From Desulfuromonadales bacterium (GTDB taxonomy: Bacteria; Desulfobacterota; Desulfuromonadia; Desulfuromonadales; JACZKF01), in assembly GCA_014860175.1 (NCBI GenBank), contig JACZKF010000390.1, forward strand, positions 1-9,912: DNA of 9,912 nt, read 5' to 3'. This document shows positions 1 to 6,900 of the stretch, one piece after another. Below the pieces are notes generated by a model, which saw only the letters and a list, made by a program, of their open reading frames with translations, made no database searches and was not told the origin of the DNA. Made by a program: the position numbers and the translations under genes. Position 1 is the first letter of the stretch. Every line of letters starts with the position of its first letter.

Positions 1-926
1 GTCTTGGGCTGGGGATTATCGATGAACAGCACCGCTTCGGGGTGCGCCAGCGCGGCGTTTTGCGCAAGAAAGGGGACAACCCGCACATCCTGGTGATGAC
101 CGCCACCCCCATCCCCCGCACCCTGTCGCTGACCCTCTACGGCGATCTGGCCCTATCGGTGATCGACGAAATGCCGCCGGGCCGCACCCCGGTGGCGACT
201 CGAGTCGTCCCGGAGCGCGGCCGCGAGCGGGCCTACCAGGCGATCCGCCGGGAACTGGCGGCCGGCCATCAGGCCTATATCGTCTATCCCTTAGTAGAAG
301 AGTCGGAAAAAAGCGACCTGCAGGCCGCCACCGAGGGGGCGGCTCTGCTGCAGAGCCAGGTCTTCCCCGAGCAGCGGGTAGGGTTGCTGCACGGACGACT
401 GAAGCCGGAGGAGAAGGAAGCGGTCATGGGCGCCTTCAAGGCCCGCCAGCTCGATATCCTGGTCACCACCACGGTGATCGAGGTCGGGATCGACATCCCG
501 AACGCCACGGTGATGATGGTTGAACACGCCGAACGCTTCGGCCTGGCGCAGCTGCACCAGTTGCGCGGCCGGGTAGGGCGAGGAGAGGCGAAAAGTTACT
601 GCCTGTTGGTGCGCTCCGAGCGCTGCAGCGAGGAGGGGGGGCGACGGCTGCAGGTGATGGAGCAGACCACCGACGGGTTCCGGATCGCCGAGGCCGACCT
701 GGAGATCCGCGGTCCGGGCGAATTTCTCGGCACCCGGCAATCCGGACTTCCCGATTTCCGGGTGGCCAACCTGCTGCGCGACGGGCGGCTTCTCGAGCAG
801 GCCCGCGAGGACGCCTTTCAACTGGCCGGAGAGGCCGGTTTCCTCACTTCTCCCGAGCACTTGGAGCTGCGCCAGGCTCTCCTCGACCGCTGGGGAAGCC
901 GGCTGGAATTGGCGAGTATAGGGTGA
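1..926 (+). CDS. recG: ATP-dependent DNA helicase RecG, C-terminal part (5' end outside window)
   Basis: RecG is a superfamily 2 helicase that remodels stalled replication forks and branched DNA. The first complete codon is at base 3 and the frame is open from the window edge, so the true start lies upstream; the GTG at 42 is an internal Val. Visible motifs, in order: the Walker B box IIDEQHRFG at once, motif III MTATPIPRTL, then the second RecA-like domain with HGRLKPEEKEAVM, motif V (TTTVIEVGIDIPNA) and motif VI (HQLRGRVGRG). The RecG-specific C-terminal segment follows, with IRGPGEFLGTRQSG and the terminal LRQALLDRW region. About 307 residues are present out of roughly 700 usual for the family; the wedge/OB domain and Walker A are missing only because of the window edge. 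The DEQH box and the GEFLGTRQSG segment distinguish RecG from Mfd and PriA. No frameshift is seen. Confidence 0.97.
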   Translation, partial: LGLGIIDEQHRFGVRQRGVLRKKGDNPHILVMTATPIPRTLSLTLYGDLALSVIDEMPPGRTPVATRVVPERGRERAYQAIRRELAAGHQAYIVYPLVEESEKSDLQAATEGAALLQSQVFPEQRVGLLHGRLKPEEKEAVMGAFKARQLDILVTTTVIEVGIDIPNATVMMVEHAERFGLAQLHQLRGRVGRGEAKSYCLLVRSERCSEEGGRRLQVMEQTTDGFRIAEADLEIRGPGEFLGTRQSGLPDFRVANLLRDGRLLEQAREDAFQLAGEAGFLTSPEHLELRQALLDRWGSRLELASIG

Positions 927-939
927 GGAGGGTTTTCTG

Positions 940-948
940 TGCTAGAAT
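940..948 (+). promoter_or_regulatory. possible extended -10 element for the Cys-rich gene
   Basis: TGCTAGAAT matches an extended -10 (TGn followed by a TATAAT-like hexamer) in the 60-base gap after recG, about 40 bases before the ATG at 987. No convincing -35 is seen at the usual distance, though extended -10 promoters can do without one. The alternative is read-through from recG. This is a weak call. Confidence 0.25.
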
Positions 949-986
949 TGACGACAAGAAAACTCTTTAAATGAAAGGGACACGCC

Positions 987-1211
987 ATGAACGAAGTTTA
1001 TGAATGCGGCACTTGCGGGGTGGTCGGTAAGAGCAGTCAGGAGCTGTGTCAACCGCTGGCGGTGCAGGCCAAGGACGATTACTGCGGGTCGGCGGGAGAG
1101 ACCGCGGAGATGTGCATGACCATGATCAAGACCCTCCCTTACGAATGTGACAGCTGCGGCCGGCCGGCCGAAGAGGCTGAACTGCTCTGCAAGCCGATCG
1201 CCACCAAATAG
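987..1211 (+). CDS. small Cys-rich protein with duplicated zinc-ribbon-like motif, function unknown
   Basis: I do not recognise a named family. The 74-residue product has eight cysteines and no signal peptide or membrane segment, so it is probably cytoplasmic. Residues 5-25 and 52-72 repeat one pattern with identical spacing: YEC-x2-CG-x9-LC-x-P-[LI]-A (Cys 7, 10, 21 and Cys 54, 57, 68). Between them lies a variant with Cys33 and Cys43. Two CxxC knuckles, each with a third Cys eleven residues on, suggest metal binding (zinc or iron), but this is inference. The ATG is supported by a GGGA ribosome binding site at 977-980 with six bases of spacing. The gene sits 60 bases after recG and ends before a strong hairpin, so it is either the last gene of the recG unit or monocistronic. 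Codon use and GC content do not look foreign. Confidence 0.85.
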   Translation: MNEVYECGTCGVVGKSSQELCQPLAVQAKDDYCGSAGETAEMCMTMIKTLPYECDSCGRPAEEAELLCKPIATK

Positions 1212-1228
1212 AAAAAGCTTCCTGGGAA

Positions 1229-1258
1229 CCGGGGCCGTCCGCATGCGAACGGCCCCGG
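1229..1258. terminator. GC-rich hairpin between convergent genes, likely bidirectional terminator
   Basis: CCGGGGCCGT (1229-1238) and ACGGCCCCGG (1249-1258) are perfect reverse complements around a ten-base centre that contains the self-complementary CGCATGCG. It lies 17 bases after the stop of the Cys-rich gene and 13 bases beyond the stop of the minus-strand gene. No strong T run follows on either side (GATTCCGTTT on plus, TTCCCAGGAAGCTTTTT on minus), so termination efficiency is uncertain. Its place between two convergent stops makes a shared terminator the best reading. Confidence 0.6.
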
Positions 1259-1271
1259 ATTCCGTTTGAAA

Positions 1272-1610
1272 TTACTGTGAATCCTGCGTCGGCAGATGGC
1301 TGGCGGGGTCGCGCAGGTGGTCCCGGGACTTGAGCTGATCCGGGTCGGAGTCGTGGAGTTGTTGCCGGTCACCGAAGCCCCCTCCTGTTCCCATCCTCGA
1401 CCCTTTCTCCTCCGGTTTTTGCAGCTGGCGCTGTTCACGCACCCGTTCCCCTCCCAGGCCATTCCCCTGGGCACGATTGCCGATTCCCGACTCCTGCCGG
1501 GATCCGCCGGCCCCTCCGTTGCCGCCGCCGTTGCGGGCTTCGGCCGGCGATGCCAGAGGGGTGGCGAGCAGGGCGGCCAGGATCAGGCAAAACAGACTGT
1601 TCCGACGCAT
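1272..1610 (-). CDS. small secreted Gly-rich protein, function unknown
   Basis: This 112-residue product starts with a clear Sec signal peptide: MRRN, then a hydrophobic stretch (about residues 5-21), then a likely signal peptidase site after Ala25 in SPAEA. The mature part begins with a Gly/Asn-rich run (about residues 27-36) and then becomes polar and charged, rich in Gln, Asp, Arg and Pro, with no Cys. It looks low-complexity and probably disordered, in the periplasm or outside the cell. The start is fixed by an excellent ribosome binding site (AAGGAGGAA, 1617-1625) about six bases upstream of the ATG; the frame stays open to 2267 but that extension overlaps the methyltransferase and is not coding. 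It converges on the Cys-rich gene and diverges from the methyltransferase. I cannot assign a function. Confidence 0.75.
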   Translation of the reverse strand: MRRNSLFCLILAALLATPLASPAEARNGGGNGGAGGSRQESGIGNRAQGNGLGGERVREQRQLQKPEEKGSRMGTGGGFGDRQQLHDSDPDQLKSRDHLRDPASHLPTQDSQ

Positions 1611-1616
1611 AAAAGA

Positions 1617-1625
1617 TTCCTCCTT
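1617..1625 (-). promoter_or_regulatory. strong ribosome binding site deciding the start of the secreted protein
   Basis: On the minus strand AAGGAGGAA is a near-perfect anti-16S match about six bases before the ATG at 1610-1608. It decides the start because the same frame is open for another 650 bases upstream, and the peptide after this ATG is a textbook signal sequence. Confidence 0.75.
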
Positions 1626-1704
1626 CAGGGTTGAATGTGACCTTCTAATTCTTAAGACGGGCTGGCAGGGGGAGAGGTTTACCAAGAGAACTTTTTCTCC
1701 GCTC

Positions 1705-1733
1705 TTGACAGGCAGAGGACAACGTCGCAAGAT
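1705..1733 (+). promoter_or_regulatory. candidate sigma-70 promoter for the methyltransferase gene
   Basis: A consensus -35 TTGACA (1705-1710) is followed after 17 bases by CAAGAT (1728-1733), a poor -10 with three of six matches. It lies in the 159-base gap between divergent genes and about 37 bases before the GTG start. Just upstream is a small inverted repeat, GAGAA-CTTT-TTCTC (1686-1699), which could be an operator or chance. I see no matching minus-strand promoter for the secreted protein. Confidence 0.35.
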
Positions 1734-1769
1734 CACGCGAGCGTTGTACGAGAGGGGTGAGATTCGGCA

Positions 1770-2612
1770 GTGTTTCGGCCAGAGTTCGATTTCAGCCAAT
1801 GCAAACTGTGCGGCCAGGCGACCGCCGCGCCTCGGTTCCACCTTCACAGCACCACCGTATACGTCTGTTCGGTCTGTGATTTCCACGCTATCAATTACCT
1901 TGACCAGGTACCTCGAGGGGAAGGGGATGCCCCGCCGGGGGTCGACAGCAAGGCCCGCGCCTACATCGAAGAACGGCTCGGTGAAGCCGATCGCTGGCTG
2001 CCAGCGCGCCTGCAGCTGCTTCGCCGCCATTGCCAGCTCCCGGCGCCGAGGGTTCTCGACGTCGGCGCCGGGGTCGGCCAGTTTCTCTCTCTGCTTGCCA
2101 GTCAAGGGGCAAGCATTTTCGGCATCGAACCGAGCCGGGTACGGCGCGAGTTCGCCCGTCTGCACTTCGGCCTCGACCTGAGTGGCACCCTGATCGAGCA
2201 CCCCCAGTGGCAACAACACCATGCCGGTTTCTTCGATCTGATCACCCTCTGGGATGTCATCGAACACGTCAACTTCCCGGTGGCCACTCTGGAAGCCGCT
2301 TACGGCCTCCTCAAACCCGGCGGCCTGCTGTTCATCGACACCCCCTCCCGTGATGCGGCTTCCTACCGGCTCAGCGAAGCGCTGTACCGTCTCACCCGGG
2401 GGGAGGTCCCCTTATACCTGGAGCAGGTCTACTCGCCGACCCTCTTCGGTCACAAACAGATCTTCCGCCCCCGGCATCTGGTACGCCTGGTCACCCAGGC
2501 CGGCCTGGAGGTGGTCGAGCTGCGTCATCGCTACCCATCACAATCGTTCTTTTCCCCGGGACAGCGGGTCGTTCTGGTGGCGAGAAAAGCGGCCGGGCCA
2601 CCACCGAGTTAG
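1770..2612 (+). CDS. class I SAM-dependent methyltransferase with N-terminal four-Cys cluster
   Basis: The 280-residue product should transfer a methyl group from AdoMet to an unknown acceptor. Residues 11-36 carry two CxxC pairs (Cys11/14 and Cys33/36), probably one zinc site. The Rossmann methyltransferase core follows: motif I VLDVGAGVG at 95-103, the acidic loop ending strand 2 (FGIEPS), DLITLWDVIEHV at 156-167, and LKPGGLLFIDTPS at 181-193. This layout matches the Methyltransf_13/23-type enzymes with an N-terminal Cys cluster, often linked to sugar or small-molecule methylation. No sugar or polysaccharide genes are nearby, so the substrate cannot be inferred. The start is GTG: an in-frame TGA lies at 1758-1760 and no ATG is available, while a GA-rich ribosome binding site (1752-1760) precedes it. 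It appears to be a single-gene unit, divergent from the secreted protein and 202 bases before the pump operon. Confidence 0.88.
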   Translation: MFRPEFDFSQCKLCGQATAAPRFHLHSTTVYVCSVCDFHAINYLDQVPRGEGDAPPGVDSKARAYIEERLGEADRWLPARLQLLRRHCQLPAPRVLDVGAGVGQFLSLLASQGASIFGIEPSRVRREFARLHFGLDLSGTLIEHPQWQQHHAGFFDLITLWDVIEHVNFPVATLEAAYGLLKPGGLLFIDTPSRDAASYRLSEALYRLTRGEVPLYLEQVYSPTLFGHKQIFRPRHLVRLVTQAGLEVVELRHRYPSQSFFSPGQRVVLVARKAAGPPPS

Positions 2613-2639
2613 CGCTCCCTTATGGGGAGGCAACCGTCC

Positions 2640-2678
2640 TTCGCCCCAAAGCGGTTTTATCACTCCCGAGGGGGCGGA
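2640..2678 (+). terminator. weak hairpin cluster after the methyltransferase gene
   Basis: CGCCCC (2642-2647) pairs with GGGGCG (2671-2676), extendable by U-G and U-A pairs to 2640/2678. A competing stem AACCG (2632-2636)/CGGTT (2652-2656) is followed by TTAT. A first small stem CTCCC/GGGAG (2615-2619/2625-2629) follows the stop directly. Any of these could help end transcription, but none has a proper T tract and short GC stems arise easily by chance here. Confidence 0.3.
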
Positions 2679-2683
2679 TTGTG

Positions 2684-2713
2684 TTGACAAGAGTCGTCCA
2701 ACTCACCGAAACT
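2684..2713 (+). promoter_or_regulatory. possible promoter of the RND pump operon
   Basis: A consensus TTGACA -35 lies at 2684-2689. The best -10 at 18 bases is GAAACT (2708-2713), with only three of six matches. A short dyad TTGT-N4-ACAA (2679-2690) overlaps the -35 and could bind a repressor, which would suit an efflux operon, but four-base arms are weak evidence. If used, it gives a leader of roughly 95 bases. Confidence 0.3.
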
Positions 2714-2744
2714 TGCGGCAATCCCAACCAGCATTAAAAGAGCG

Positions 2745-2808
2745 CAGCTCCGCCGCCTCCCGGAGAAATTCCGATGGTGATGCGGAGCTGGCGGCTCCCC
2801 ACCAGGAG
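2745..2808 (+). promoter_or_regulatory. leader with mutually exclusive stems reaching the ribosome binding site
   Basis: Three exact pairings compete. Stem A: CAGCTCCGC (2745-2753) with GCGGAGCTG (2782-2790). Stem B: GGAGC (2784-2788) with GCTCC (2794-2798). Stem C: CTCC (2795-2798) with GGAG (2805-2808), the ribosome binding site of the adaptor gene. A excludes B, and B excludes C, so A would favour a closed site and B an open one. The pairings are seen directly; the switch behaviour is inference. I recognise no known riboswitch class, and no leader peptide is evident. Confidence 0.35.
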
Positions 2809-2814
2809 ATTTCG

Positions 2815-3927
2815 ATGCACAAGGTAAGCGGCGCGATAGCGCTGATGACCATCTTTTCCACCCTTCTCGCCCTTGGCGGCTGTGACCGGGGAGGGGGGGA
2901 GGCAGTCCGCACCGCGGCGCCGGCGATTCCGGTGATTCTGGGGGAAGTGACGATACGGCCGGTGGAGTTGGTCCTGGAGCAGGTCGGCACCTTGGCCGCC
3001 AGCCAGGAGGTGACCCTGCGCAGCGAAACCGAAGGGCGGGTGGTCGGCATCGACTTCCAGGAAGGTCGCCCGGTTGCCCGGGGTGCGGTTCTGGTGCGCC
3101 TGGACAACGAGAAAGTGCAGGCCAGCATCGGCAACCTGCAGGCTCAGGTGGAAGAGCTCAATGCCCGGCTGCAATTCCGCCAGCGGGCCATGGAGCGCAA
3201 CCGTCCGCTGCTGGCGCAGGAGCTGATCTCCCCCCTGGAGTTCGACAATTTTGAAACCGCCATCGTCGAGGTGCAGGCCCAGATCGCTGCCGCCCGTGCC
3301 AAGCTCGCCCTCGAGAAGGTGCGCCTGAGCGATACGGTGCTGCGCGCCCCCTTCGACGGGGTGACCGGCGTTCGCACCCTTTCCATCGGCGATTATCTAC
3401 GCATCGGCGACCCGGTGGTGATGGTGATCGATCTCGATCCGCTGGAGATCACCTTCCAGGTGCCAGAGAGGCTCAAACCCAAGATCTCCCTCGACCAGGC
3501 AGTCAACCTGCGGGTCTCTCCTTATCCGGAGCGCGAGTTCGTCGGCCGCATCACCTTTATTGCCCCGCAGGTCGAGATCGCTACCCGCACCTTCCAGGTC
3601 AAGGCGCAGGTGGACAACCGGGAGCGGCTACTCAAACCCGGGATGTTTGCCCGGGTGACGGTGGTCACCGAAACCTTTCCCGAGGCGGTGACCGTCCCCT
3701 GGGAGAGCGTTATCCAGACCGAACGGGAGACCTATCTCTATACGGTGGAGGCCGGCGTCGCCCGCAAGGTGCCGGTGCGTCTCGGCCAGGTGACCGCCGA
3801 CTGGGCGCAGCTCTTCGACAGCGCGCTGGCCCCGGGGGCACCGGTCATTCTCGAAGGGAAGTTCGCCGCCAGCGACGGCATCAAGGTCGCGCCGAAAACC
3901 GCGGCCGCGCCCCAGGCGAGGGAGTAG
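2815..3927 (+). CDS. RND efflux periplasmic adaptor lipoprotein (membrane fusion protein, AcrA/MexA type)
   Basis: This 370-residue adaptor links an inner-membrane RND permease to an outer-membrane channel. A lipoprotein signal ends at the lipobox LGGC (Cys23); Asp24 at +2 is the known inner-membrane retention signal, as in AcrA. The lipoyl half-domain is at about 63-98 (LRSETEGRVVGIDFQEG), then a helical hairpin at about 99-172, then the second lipoyl half with RAPFDGVTGVR at 177-187, followed by beta-barrel and membrane-proximal domains. The hairpin carries Arg128, Leu132 and Ser139, with the spacing of the AcrA RLS motif that contacts TolC. The ATG at 2815 is chosen because it has AGGAG at 2804-2808 and begins the lipoprotein signal; the frame is open far upstream, through the methyltransferase gene, but that part is not coding. 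It is first in the operon, three bases before the permease. The exported substrate is unknown. Confidence 0.94.
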   Translation: MHKVSGAIALMTIFSTLLALGGCDRGGGEAVRTAAPAIPVILGEVTIRPVELVLEQVGTLAASQEVTLRSETEGRVVGIDFQEGRPVARGAVLVRLDNEKVQASIGNLQAQVEELNARLQFRQRAMERNRPLLAQELISPLEFDNFETAIVEVQAQIAAARAKLALEKVRLSDTVLRAPFDGVTGVRTLSIGDYLRIGDPVVMVIDLDPLEITFQVPERLKPKISLDQAVNLRVSPYPEREFVGRITFIAPQVEIATRTFQVKAQVDNRERLLKPGMFARVTVVTETFPEAVTVPWESVIQTERETYLYTVEAGVARKVPVRLGQVTADWAQLFDSALAPGAPVILEGKFAASDGIKVAPKTAAAPQARE

Positions 3928-3930
3928 CGG

Positions 3931-6900
3931 ATGTTTCTTTCCGATATCTCCATCAAGCGCCCGGTCACCGCCACCATGCTGGTGATGTCGCTGGTCATCT
4001 TCGGCGTGCTCAGCTTCTCGCGGCTGGGAGTTTCCCTCTACCCGGACATTGACGAGCCGGTGGTGACGGTGACCACGGTGTGGCAGAACGCCAGACCGGA
4101 GGAGGTCGACAACGAAATCACCGACATCCTCGAAGACGCCATCAGCGGCGTCAGCGGCGTCAAGCACATCGTCTCCCAGAGCATGGAGGGGCGTTCGCGC
4201 ATCGCCATCGAATTCGAGCTGAGCAAGGATATCGATGTCGCCGCCCAGGAAGTGCGCGACAAGGTTTCGGCCCGGCTGCGGCGACTGCCGGCGGATGCCG
4301 ACGTACCGATCATCGACAAGCTCGACGTCAACGCCCAGCCGATCATGTGGCTGGCGGTCACCGGTCAGCGGGCCATCGAGGAGTTGACCCGCATCGCCGA
4401 GGTCCAGATCCGCCCGGTGCTGCAGAAGATCGAGGGGGTCGGCGAAGTGAGCGTCGGCGGCGGTCGGGAGAAGCAGATCCAGATCCGGCTGTTTCGCGAA
4501 CGGCTGGCCGCCTACCGCCTCGGGGTCGACGAGGTGATCGCCGCCATCCAGCGCCAGCACCTGGAGATCCCCGGCGGCAAGATCGACTCGCGGGAGAAGG
4601 AATTCCTCATCCGCACCGTCGGCCAGTTCGAGACCGCCGAGGCCTTCAACGAGCTGATCGTCACCCACCGCGACGGGGTGCCGATTCGCCTCGGGCTCCT
4701 CGGCTATGCCGAGGCCGGCCGGGATGAGGCGCGGCCCGCCGGCCGCTTCACACAAAGCGAGGGGAGCTATCAGACCGCCGCTTTGCGGGTGACCCCGCGC
4801 TCGGGGGCGAACGAGGTGGCCATCGCCCAGGGGGTGAAAAAGGCGCTGCCGGTGATCCGGCTGATGCTCCCCGAAGGGGTGCAGATTCATATCGCCACCG
4901 ACACCACCCGTTTCATTGAACAATCGATCCGGGAGATCCAGTGGCAACTGGTCCTCGGTGGTTTCGCCGCCGCCCTGGTGATCCTCCTCTTTCTGCAAAA
5001 TATCCGCACCACCCTGATCAGCGCGGTGGCGATCCCCACTTCGATTATCGCCACTTTCGCCTGCGTTCAGACCTTCGGTTTCACCCTAAACAACATGACC
5101 ATGCTCGGAATGGTGATGGCGGTCGGCCTGGTGATCGACGACGCCATCGTCATGGTCGAGAATATCTTCCGCCACCGCTCCCTCGGCAAGGGGGCGATGC
5201 AGGCGGCTTTTGCCGGCTCGGCGGAGATCGCCTTCGCCATCATCTCGACCTCCCTGGCGCTGGCCGGGGTCTTTTTGCCGGTCGCCTTCATGGGGGGGAT
5301 GGTCGGCCGTTACTTTTTCGAGTTCGCCGTCACCGTTGCCTTCGCCGTTGCCTGCTCCAGTTTCGTCGCCTTGACCGTGATCCCGATGCTCTGCTCGCGC
5401 TTTCTTAATCTCGGATCTCCCAACCTCGGAGTTTTCCGGGTGTTCGATCGGGGCATGTCCTGGGGTTCGGCCGTGTATCGAACCTGGATGCACCGGTTCC
5501 TGTGCCATCGACTGCTGGTGGTCGGCCTCGCCTTGGCGGCCCTGATCGGCGGCGGCTGGATGTTCGCCCTGCTCGGCCAGGAGTTTATTACCGAGGAGGA
5601 CCAGAGCCGCTTCATGGTCAGGCTGCAGACCCCGCTCTCCTATTCGGCGGAGAAGACCGACGAAGTGCTGCGGCGGGTGGAGACGAAGCTGCGGGAGGTG
5701 CCGGAAGTCAGCCACTTCTTCGCCTTTACCGGCTGGGGGGGGGCCAACCGGGCCAGCGCCTTCGTCACCCTCGTCCCCCGCAATGAACGCAGTCGTAGCC
5801 AGAAAGAGATCCAGAGCGAACTCCGCCAATTCCTGCGGCAACTGCCGGATGTGCGAGGCAACGCCACGGCCATCTCTCCTTTGGGGGGCGGCCAGCGCAA
5901 CGAAGCCATCCAGCTGGTCCTGCAAGGGCCGGACATCGCGGTCCTCGATAATTTGTCGCGGGAACTGATGGCCGGGCTGGAGGCCGACCCCAGCTATTCG
6001 GGCGTGACCCGGGACCTGGAGATCGGCAAGCCGGAAGTGCGGGTGCGCATCGACCGGGAAAAGGCGGCCGAGGCGGGGATTAGCGTCCAAGATATCGCCA
6101 CCGCCGTCGGCGCTCTGGTCGGCGGGGTCGAGGTCGCCACCTTCCGCGAAGGGGGGAAGAGCTATGATGTCCGCCTGCGGCTGCAGGCCGAACAGCGCCA
6201 GCTCCCCGGCGATGTGCAGCGCCTCTACCTGCGAAGCGGCAGCGGCGAGCTTCTTGACCTGAGTGGTTTCGTCACTCTGGAGGAGGGGGTTGGACCGAGC
6301 GTCATCAACCGCCTCGACCGCCAGCGTTCGGCCACTATCTACGCCAACCTGGAAGGGGGGAAACTCCTCGGGACGGCGATGCCGGAGGTGCGGGCCATGG
6401 CCTCCTCGCTGCTGCCGGAAGGGTATGCCACCAAATTCGCCGGGCAGGCGGAGACCTTTGGCGAGACCGGCCGCTATGTCCTGTTTGCCTTTTTACTGGC
6501 GACCCTCCTGACCTATATGGTCCTGGCCGCCCAGTTTGAGAGCTTTTCCCAACCCTTTGCCATCATGATGGGGCTTCCTCTCTCGTTTATCGGCGCCTTC
6601 GGTCTGCTGCTCCTCCTCGGCAACACTCTGAACCTGTTCTCGATGATCGGCCTGGTGCTGCTGATCGGCCTGGCAACCAAGAACGGCATTTTGCTCATCG
6701 ACTACACCAACCAGCTGCGCCAGCGCGGGCTGCCGCTCAACGAGGCGCTGGTGGAAGCCGGCGCTACCCGCCTGCGGCCGATTCTGATGACCGCCATCTC
6801 CACCGTCGCCGGGGTGCTGCCGGTGGCGCTGGGGCTGGGGGAGGGGAGCGAAAGCCGCCAGCCGATGGCGGTGGCCATCGCCGGCGGCATGCTCTCCTCC

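Noticed and set aside
1477..2181. A 234-codon plus-strand frame spanning the gap between the secreted protein and methyltransferase.
   Set aside because: It overlaps both genes in other frames, has Arg/Ser/Pro-rich composition without motifs, and lacks a good ribosome binding site.
1611..2267. N-terminal extension of the secreted protein to 2267.
   Set aside because: It runs antisense through the methyltransferase; the ATG at 1610 has a near-perfect ribosome binding site and begins a signal peptide.
2254..2814. N-terminal extension of the RND adaptor to 2254.
   Set aside because: It overlaps the methyltransferase in another frame and would bury the lipoprotein signal; the ATG at 2815 has its own ribosome binding site.
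2613..2814. A known riboswitch class (c-di-GMP, fluoride, cobalamin, SAM/SAH) before the pump operon.
   Set aside because: None of the conserved core sequences I know for these classes is present; only competing stems are seen.
3628..4998. A 456-codon minus-strand open frame opposite the adaptor and permease genes.
   Set aside because: It is antisense to two strongly recognised genes, is rich in His, Asp, Gly and Leu as expected for the complement of GC-rich codons, and has no recognisable motif.
5086..6090. A 334-codon minus-strand open frame inside the permease gene.
   Set aside because: Same pattern of complementary-strand composition; the plus strand encodes conserved RND sequence throughout.
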